From Gordionus sp. m RMFG-2023 (Eukaryota > Nematomorpha > Gordioida > Chordodea > Parachordodidae), in the NCBI RefSeq assembly GCF_954871325.1, contig NC_088776.1:36442508-36506507 (forward strand): DNA of 64,000 bases. The letters are read 5' to 3'. Below are positions 56,320-64,000 of the stretch, one piece after another (within the stretch, counting starts at the first letter, position 1; every line of letters begins with the position of its first letter). Position numbers and translations under genes: made by a program. The notes under the pieces are model-generated. The model was not told the DNA's origin. It searched no databases and saw only the letters and a list, made by a program, of their open reading frames with translations.

Positions 56320-56762
56320 ATATTTATTTTGTATTTTATATAAAAATCTTGTTTTATATTTTATATAAATATCTTGTTTTGTATTTTATATATATTATAA
56401 TAAAAATAAAATTATTATTATTATAGTCTAAACTCATTAAATATATTTGTAGGAATATGTCACTAAAAAAGTTATATAGATGTTCTAAATTCATCTATTT
56501 AAAATATTTTTATAAAGCAAGTAAACAAAAATAACCAATGTCCTTAAACTTTCTCTATGAAAAAGATCATTCATTATAAATATTATATATTTCATTATTA
56601 ATTACCAAACTCAGTACAAAGTTTAATTATAGCAGGACTTTTGGGAATAATTATATCATTCAATGTATTTCACAAAATTTTTATTTCAAATAATATAAAT
56701 ATTAACAAAATATATATTTCTAATACAAAAATATTTACAAAATAATTTTAATCATTAATCGT

Positions 56763-57719
56763 TTATAATATCAAATATTTTCTTTGATATCTCTTTTTTT
56801 CCTGTATGGTAGAAATATCTAATTTTTGTTGTAACATTATACATATTCCATCATATACATATTCAATAGGTTTATTTTTAAGCAATTCCAATTTCATTAA
56901 TGTTTTTTCTTTTTCTAATTTAATTATGTCCCTGTATTCATCTATTTAAAAGTTATCAAAAAATTAAAAAATATAAATTACCCATATGATTATTCTTTCT
57001 CTAAGGATTTTTATAATACGAACAAGATGCAACACAGGGTATAGATTCTTAAATATAAATAATATAAGTTTTTAGAGAATATTAATTACCAGAATCATTA
57101 AGATTTAGTGTTACAGAATCTTTATTAATAACTGTAACATCTGATGTATTGTCAGTATCAATGAAATCACCTAAATAATAAATATATTTTCAATTAAAAT
57201 GCTATATTTTACAATCATTCTCCCCTGTCATTTCATTAAAAATATCATGAACCTCTATAGAACTAGAGTCCTTTATATCTAAAGAGGACTGTTGAGACCT
57301 AGGTGTGATGGTTTCTACCATGAATAGCATATCATGATAGAAAGGCCAGGTGATTTGATGGTCAGCCCCTGACCCACTTTTCAATTTAATTAATTTATGT
57401 CTCTCTTTTATGAAACAATCTCTCAAATTTTTCCAGAGAGATTTGAGAGATGTTACTAAAAAAATTTATAAATATAATATGTATGCATAATTATTACCAG
57501 TCGTCTTATACTCTTGAGCTAATAATCCCCAAACTTTGTTCTTGTAAATATTATTTTTATATAAATGATGGTGCTTATTATATAAGCACTCATATTCTTT
57601 AACTGAAAGAATAAATAAAGATTTATCTATTTTCTAAAAAAAAATTAAATTTAAATAATCATAATTTTAACTTGATCCTTTGGTTTTATATCATCAAAAA
57701 AGGTTGTCATTGAATTCAT
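56763..57719 (-). CDS. Harbinger second protein, MADF/Myb-like
   Basis: Exons 57719-57672, 57633-57498, 57455-57213 and 57170-57090, with matching phases and introns of 38-42 bp. Encodes MNSMTTFFDDIKPKDQ, KIDKSLFILSVKEYECLYNK, KNKVWGLLAQEYKTTVTSLK, SLWKNLRDCFIKERHKLIKL and HQITWPFYHDMLFMVETI. This is the Trp-Trp-Trp layout of MADF DNA-binding domains, the usual partner of Harbinger nucleases. An acidic Ser/Asp-rich linker follows. The C-terminal part (DIIKLEKEKTLMKLELL ... KKRYQRKYL, ending at 56763) is clear, but the exon joining it to position 57090 is not resolved and may be damaged. Confidence 0.8.
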
Positions 57720-58001
57720 TTCAATTAATAAAAAATTAGCGCTAAATTTAAAAGTAGCGCAAAATCAAAAATTTTAAGCTATATTCACCAAAATCTGTAT
57801 TTAACGAAGCACTATTTCAAAATCTCGCGATAAACACAAAATGATTTGTGTTTTGAAAAAATCGCGGCGATTTGCTTTTGCGATTCAAATCGCGCGATCG
57901 ATAACTATGAATGCGATATGATATTTACTGTATTTTGTATTTATCGCGTCTAAATCGCGATCGCAATCGCGCTACAATTTTTCACTATGAATTCAGGGTC
58001 A

Positions 58002-58304
58002 ATATATTCATTCGATCTGATTTGTTATATTCTAAGTTTTATTTTGAAGTTACACTTTCTGATGTGGAAAATGAAGTTGAAACAATGGAATAGTAAGATT
58101 GGAAGGTGTCAATGTTAATTGAGAATATGGAATACTGAGATAAAGAAGTTATTGATTATTTATTTAATTATATGTATATGTTTTAGATAGTCAACATGAC
58201 AACAAGACTTTAAATTTATTCAAATTCTAACGTCAATATAATTTTTCTTATTAAACATAGGCAGTTAATATAAAAATCACCCTTCCCCTTCCACGTAATT
58301 AATG
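58002..58304. other. Intergenic stretch, nothing recognised
   Basis: AT-rich, right of the Harbinger element. No feature seen. Confidence 0.55.
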
Positions 58305-58512
58305 CGCAATTCTTGGGTATAGGATTTCGTTTTGCACAACTCTTTTTATCTTTTATGGACGTTTAAGTAATGGTCCTAGGACTATTACACACATAAGTAC
58401 GTTCGGTCTGCCCACAAACTGTAAAGAGCTCCTCATTTTTGCCCCCTAAATTAAATATCCAGTTTGATGGATATGTGGAAAACCTAGCCTCGCTCTGTTG
58501 TATCCACATCTA
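58305..58512. repeat. Dispersed 200 bp repeat, copy 2
   Basis: Matches 34293-34492 in the same orientation (AATTCTTGGGTATAGG, ATGGACGTTTAA, GGTCCTAGGACTATTA, GGAAAACCTAGC) with scattered differences. Function unknown. Confidence 0.65.
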
Positions 58513-58629
58513 GAGAAACGTATTTATCACATACGTATATATTTATTCTAAGTTGTTAAATAAATTAATATATATTTAAAATAACAAATTTAATTATCAA
58601 TTTTTGAGTCAGAATAATTGAATAATCTC

Positions 58630-58740
58630 TTACCTGATCTTCATGTTTCCGCAATGTTCTTTCGGGAGTTTCAACAATATATAAATAACTTTGTCCTTTT
58701 TTATCAACCCCTTTCTCTACCCTTTGGTATTCTTATTGAT
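58630..58740 (-). pseudogene. Gypsy integrase-tail fossil fragment
   Basis: The minus strand reads EKGVDKKGQSYLYIVETPER followed by TLRKHEDQ. This resembles the integrase C-terminal tail of the two Gypsy elements in this window ([17 protein letters not shown]). A donor-like gtaaga follows at once. An old fragment separate from the 58814-63426 element. Confidence 0.45.
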
Positions 58741-58813
58741 AGCCTTATTAGTTTATAAAAATTAAAAGCGATCTACCAAAATTATGTGTGAGATTAGTTT
58801 AGCGAAGGTAAAA

Positions 58814-61800
58814 CCATTATTTACATTTATTTATTTCTATAATTCATTCACAATAAGTATCAGTTTTCACTGACATTTTATTCAGTATAATTTAACCATA
58901 AGGTGCAACTTAATTACAAATGGCGATATATAATTACACGTTAATGGATGGGTGTGTACATAATACATTAGGAAATTAAACAACACCTATTATATTAATC
59001 GTAAAATATATATAATCATATCTAACTGGCAAATATAATATATAATATGATAAAATATTATAATAGATTACTTCTTTACTACATTTCCCCCTAAGTTAAT
59101 TGAGAGATTTCTATATCTCTTCAATCATTAGTTTCGAACGCTTATGTGTCCGCCCTCGCTTTGGGGTCTCACACTCTCTCTGATCGCTGTCAGCGATCAC
59201 GCGCTCCGTCGTATCTGATATCAAACGGTCCCCTAGCTGGTCAGCATGTTTTCGTATTGGGGTCTTGACTACATAGGAATATAATCCCTTTCTATCCTGA
59301 ATCACCACTTCTCTCCAACCCTTATTAGTTTCATTCCTTACCCACACATGCTGATCAACGTCGAATTCCCTAAAATTGGAATGTGTATCACATTCTTGAT
59401 TTTGTTTATCATTGGCTTTATCAATCTCCTTTCCCACCTCTGGTCTAGCCCAGTCTAGATTAGTTCTTATTTGGTGACCTACCCGTCGAACTATGTTCTC
59501 CCAGCCTATACGCTGCTACCGTTTGAGTCATCGCCTCTTGCGGGTCATTAATTGATTCTCGAATGGCATAATACCTCCCTTTTAAGGTTCGAATGGTTCG
59601 TTCTGCCTGCCCATTAGTCTTCGGGTGGTACGGCCTTTAGCGAATGTGGCAAATGTTGTTTTCTTAACAAAATCGCTTAAATTCTATTGAAATAAATTGA
59701 GGTCCATTAACCGTTACAATGCTTTTAGGTACCACAAAGGTAGCAAACCACTTCTTTAATCTCGTTATCATCTCCTTCGCCAATGTGTTTCTCATCAGGT
59801 CTACCTCAGCCCATTTTGAGTATGAATCTACTCCCACTAGCCAATATAAAGAGTCAACCGGTCCCGCTAAATCTAGATGTATACGCTCCCATGGCTCTTT
59901 GGTACAATTCCATGAGTATAGTGGTAACTCCATTATGTTCGGTCGATTTTTCTGACATCCAACATTATATACCGTTCTATGTCCTCTTCGCATTTCGGCC
60001 ACCAACAATACAACCGAAAAATAGACATCGCGTTCATTCCCGGATGTCCCCGATGTAGTGTTTCCAACACTGAATTCCTAAGTTTCATAGGGATTATCAA
60101 TCTACCATTTCGTTCAACTATTCCCCTGTCTACTGTTAATTTCTCTCGTTGGGTATGAAAGATTACTAGCTCCGGTTCTTCTTTCCGATTAAAGCCTCTC
60201 CACCCTTGCTTAATATGTTGTGCCACTCGCTTTAGTATTGGATCTTTAATTTAATTCTTGCGCAGGTTTCCCTCTGAGACCTGCATATCCTCTAAGTTTA
60301 CATTCCAAATCGCCAATGCATGCTTGGTATCCCGATTAGGTATGATATCGTGGAGCGGTAGCCTAGATAAGGCGTCTGCTATAACATTCTCACGACCAGA
60401 TCTATATTCCACGCGAAAGTCGTAAGCGGCCATCTTCCACGCCCAACGTGTCAGACGATTGTTCGATATCTTTGGCAGATCCCTCTTTTCCCCAAACAAC
60501 CTTTCCAAGGGTTTATGGTCTTTTCGAAATATAAATTTTCGACCGTAGATAAAGTTGTGGAATTTTTCTATTCCAAATAACAATGCCCTTGCTTCTTTAT
60601 CGATAGGCGCATAATGTTTCTCCGACTGTAACAACGTCCGAGACACGAATGCTATGGGGTTTTTCCCCGTTTTGTGAAACCTTATGAAGTAAAACAGCCC
60701 CCAGTCCTGTATCTGATGCGTCACACTCCATAATCAACAGTAATTTCGCATTATAAGGCGTTAAGGTTTCTTCTGCTGATAACAATGTCTTAACTTTATC
60801 GAAAGCCTCCTGCTCTACATTAGTCCAACACCACTAGTCAATCGATGTAACACAGCTGCTTCACTATGAAGATTGGGAATGAACCCTTCATGATACGTGA
60901 CAAGCCCAAGAAATAAACGTTACTGATGAACATTCTTGGGGTTAGGTGCAGCCTGGATTGCTTTAAATTTCTCTACGCTTGGATGTACCCCATTTTGGTC
61001 GATAACGATACCTAAAAACGAAACAGATTTCCGTTAAAAATTAGACTTTTTCAAATTTAGCTTAGAGGCCTGCTTCCTGCAGCCTATCGAGTACTATTTT
61101 TAAATTAGCCAGATGTTCGGCGTCATTTTTGCCGGAGATAATTACATCGTACAAATACACTCCAGTCATCGGGCAATCTTTCAAAACATTGTCCATGTAA
61201 CGTTGGAAAATAGTTGGTGCGCACGAAAGCCCAAACGGCATCCTTCGGTATCGAAAATATCCTTTATGTGTTGAGATGATCAAATATTCTTGGGACTCTG
61301 GCTCAACGGCCATTTGTAGATACGCGTCCTTTAAATCTATCACCGTAAAACGCCCCTCCCCCGAATCTTAACCAATAAGTCATTTAGCGTAGGAATAACG
61401 TGATGATCATGGGGATTTAAACTCACCTTGAAATCTGCGCAAATACGAATCTCGCCATTGTTTTTCCTGACATTTATTGTTAGGGTTGCCCATGGCACTA
61501 TAAAGGAATGGGCTCCAAAATCTCCGCAGTCACAAGGCGATCCAGTTATAGTTCAACCGCTCTGCGTAACGGAAATGGCACTCGACGAGCTGGAAACGAT
61601 TTTGGAACAGCCATATCTTTTAATTGGAGTCGCACAGAGAAATTAAGTATCAACCCCGGTTTGCCGTCAAAAACAGCTTTAAACTGTTTAGCAAACAAAT
61701 TCCCCATTGAGTCTTCCGTTAGTGACATCCTCGATCCGTGTGAGCATCTATTGTATTCGAACAGCCCATATGGGCTTCGGCCCGCGGGGGTACCGATTGT

Positions 61801-63426
61801 ATTGGAGCGGCCTATCGGGGCATCGTTTGTTTGGTGGCAACTTGATGTTATTGTTTTTCTATTCGTTTAGAGAACCTGTTCTATGCTTACCTGTCTCGGT
61901 AACTCAAACCCAAATGCTAAAATCCATGGCAACCCAAACAGAGGTAGGTCATTTGACTTTATTATAATAACTGATAAATTGCGAATTTCTTTCCCCACTT
62001 GCACACGAACCATGGCTTCCCCATAAGATCCAAAGGCTTATCTCCATAGGCTGCTAATGGGTTTGTGGAAGATGTTAGTGGTTTGACAATTTTCTCCCAA
62101 ATATTCAATCCTATAATAGAGGCTTGAGCTCCTGTATCATAATCTAAGGTGACACTAAGTCCATTTATTTTGGCTGTGATCTTTGCCCTTTTATTTAATC
62201 CCTTTGTCCAGAGATTATTTGAATCCCTTGAGTGAAAATGTGGTTTCGAAAATGTGGTTTCACTGAGTTTAAATTGCGATATACAGGCTTACTACGGCAA
62301 CATGCTGTGAAATGTCCGGTTCTTTGGCACTTAAAACATGTTTTGTCTTTAGCTGGGCATAAATATCTTTCATTCCAACCGGCACAATTCTTATATTTAT
62401 AATCGTAAAACTTGTTATTAGGCTTCCTATAACTATTGTCTCTCTTAACACACTCTTGTGAACTAGGCATTTTATGTTTGAAATCTTGCGGTCTGATACT
62501 ATTTACCAAGTCTTTCTTGATAGTCATTTCGTTTTGAGCATTTTCTGTTGCCGTGGCCATATTTAGCACGAACTGGAATGTCAGGAGCTTTTTGTTCACA
62601 TCCAATGCTAATGGATATTAAGTCCTAAGTTCAACTTCCAGACCTGGTAGATCTATACCCGCAACTAATTGATCTCTTAACCGGCCGTCAACTTCTGACG
62701 ACGTAAAGCAACACGCCTTATTTTGATTCTATTAGTGAACTCTCCAATTGGTTCATTCTCATTTCTAATTAACCTTATGAAGTCTAATCTACTACCGAAA
62801 ATGGTCTTATTCTTCTCAAAAATATGTAGTGAGACACTCCTTATCTTATCAAATTTAGTCGTTAGAATGGTTTCAGGAAATAAATATTGTTCGAGAATGT
62901 CAATGCCCTCAGCGCCAAAACTCACCATGAACAGGTCCTTATTTTCTTGATCGGTCGGTGTCCAGTTCTTTAGTCTTAACATTGCGTCCCAAAATTGGAA
63001 CCAACGTTGTATAGACCCATTAATTTGATATTTTTATAACTTATCAATTATACTAGTATTTTTGGACTGAGGCATAATTTATAAAATTAATAACTATTTT
63101 CTTACTTATTTTAATTAGAATATTAGAATCCTCTTCGTCGCCACTTTAGCTAACCATTATTTACATTTATTTATTTTTATAATTCATTCACAATAAGTAT
63201 CAGTTTTCAATGACATTTTATTCAGTATAATTTAACCATAAGGTGCAACTTAATTACAAATGGCGATATATAATTACACGTTAATGGATGGGTGTGAATA
63301 TAATACATTAGGAAGTTAAACAACACCTATTATATTAATCGTAAATATATATATATAATCATATCTAACTGGCAAGTATAATATATAATATGATAAAATA
63401 TTACAATAGATTACTTCTTTACTACA
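58814..63426 (-). mobile_element. Gypsy-type LTR retroelement fossil
   Basis: LTRs of about 270 bp: 58814-59083 (3') and 63154-63426 (5'), reading TGTAGTAAAGAAGTAATC on the minus strand. They differ at only a few positions, so the insertion is fairly recent. TGGCGACGAAGAGG inside the 5' LTR is a probable primer-binding site; AGGGGGAAA next to the 3' LTR is the polypurine tract. Parts in order on the minus strand: gag (about 62980-62680), CCHC knuckle CFKCQRTGHFTACC (about 62340-62290), protease-like region (about 62.0-62.2 kb), reverse transcriptase (about 61.6-61.06 kb), RNase H (about 60.79-60.36 kb), integrase with zinc-binding region (about 60.2-59.6 kb) and tail to 59111. K02A2.6-like group. 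Clearly broken, with roughly six or more disruptions. Confidence 0.9.
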
Positions 63427-64000
63427 ATTAGAATTTCCAAAACTAAGAGATATTAATATGCAATATTTAAATATTGTCATATAATGACCCCGATCGACAA
63501 AATACAAGGCAAAATCAACTGCTATTATGAAGAATAAGCTCCAATATTGAATTGTTAAAAAATATCATAAATTTAAATCAAACTGATCTGCAATTAGAAA
63601 ACCATTAGCTATTGCAGTAGAACATTTTTAAATAAAAGATTTAAAAATATTTGAATTTGATAATAACTCTAAAAGAGTACATTTGGTCAGTCCCTTCCCA
63701 GCTTAAAAATCGCTAAATTGATGATAAAAAAAATAATAACTTCAGAATTTATTAATACACTAAGCTTTATTATTTTTAAAAATAATATTGAAATTAATAT
63801 GTCAGCAAATTCTTCAATTGATGAAAATGGTGATTACTTTTGTTTTAAAAGTAACACATTCAATTCAAATAATTAGTAAATGATATTTAATTAGAAGTCT
63901 TAAATTAAATAAAAGATGGCAGGCTCAATATAAATATATTGAATAATTATAAATATATAAAAGAATTATTTATTAAATTTAACACAATATTACCATTCTT
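63427..64000 (+). mobile_element. hAT fragment, runs off the right edge
   Basis: Matches the hAT copy B sequence from about 35510 to 36090 (words such as AAGAGATATT, CAATATTTA, CGACAAAATACA, AATTGATGAAGATG-like) with many small indels and stops. It is a transposase middle region of the same family. The left side is cut off exactly at the Gypsy LTR. Confidence 0.7.

Larger units (their letters stand above)
54638..57998. mobile_element. PIF/Harbinger DNA transposon, near complete, two genes
   Basis: Ends CCCTGAATTCATAGTGAA and its inverse, flanked by TCA on both sides (54635-54637 and 57999-58001), the 3-bp duplication typical of the superfamily. The inverted repeats continue with GCGATTGCGATCGCGATTTA and AGACGCGAT. 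It carries a DDE nuclease gene on the plus strand and a MADF-type protein gene on the minus strand, as Harbinger elements do. 3,361 bp. Confidence 0.93.

Noticed and set aside
61428-61967. Plus-strand ORFs of 72-120 codons
   Set aside because: Opposite strand of the Gypsy fossil.

Overview
The window is very AT-rich eukaryotic nuclear DNA, metazoan and most likely from an invertebrate. One host gene has GT-AG introns, some only 37-46 bp long, and is surrounded by many DNA transposons (hAT, MULE, piggyBac, PIF/Harbinger, an unassigned long-TIR type) and Gypsy LTR fossils. The mix (K02A2.6-like Gypsy, MADF-bearing Harbinger, FLYWCH-MULE, aphid/crustacean-like long-TIR gene) suggests an arthropod or arthropod-like parasite, but I cannot name the species. 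No tRNA, rRNA, CRISPR array or prokaryotic gene was seen.

The main host gene is condensin complex subunit 1 (CAP-D2/NCAPD2). It lies on the minus strand from the start codon at 54551 to beyond the left edge. I resolved 20 exons whose phases all agree (3,624 nt, 1,208 codons). Roughly the last 200 residues expected for the family lie off the left edge. Exons 1-6 (54551-53423) are packed together with introns of 37-45 bp. Intron 6 is 21.7 kb, and the other introns range from 46 bp to 7.4 kb. Nearly all of the mobile DNA between 192 and 53422 is therefore intronic.

Layout from left to right. 192-1607: exons 20-18. 1741-5161: a long-TIR transposon. 5445-5687: exon 17. 6-10.5 kb: MITEs and hAT remnants. 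11.1-13.8 kb: exons 16-13. 14031-20805: a three-level nest (hAT-type MITE containing a Gypsy LTR element containing a hAT). 21.1-21.8 kb: exons 12 and 11. 22.4-27.6 kb: a hAT-type MITE, a second long-TIR transposon, exon 10 and a foldback element. 28.4-31.7 kb: exons 9-7 with a MITE between. 32-38 kb: hAT copies and MITEs. 38330-53159: a large nest (hAT containing a 13 kb MULE, which itself contains a piggyBac and another hAT). 53.4-54.55 kb: exons 6-1. 54638-57998: a near-complete PIF/Harbinger element starting 86 bp upstream of the CAP-D2 start codon. 58.8-63.4 kb: a minus-strand Gypsy fossil with both LTRs. From 63.4 kb to the end: another hAT fragment.

The strongest leads are the 13 kb MULE whose inverted ends are tandem GCGAA arrays, the long-TIR family with 4-bp target duplications and an unassigned gene, and an essential chromosome-structure gene stretched more than tenfold by nested insertions.
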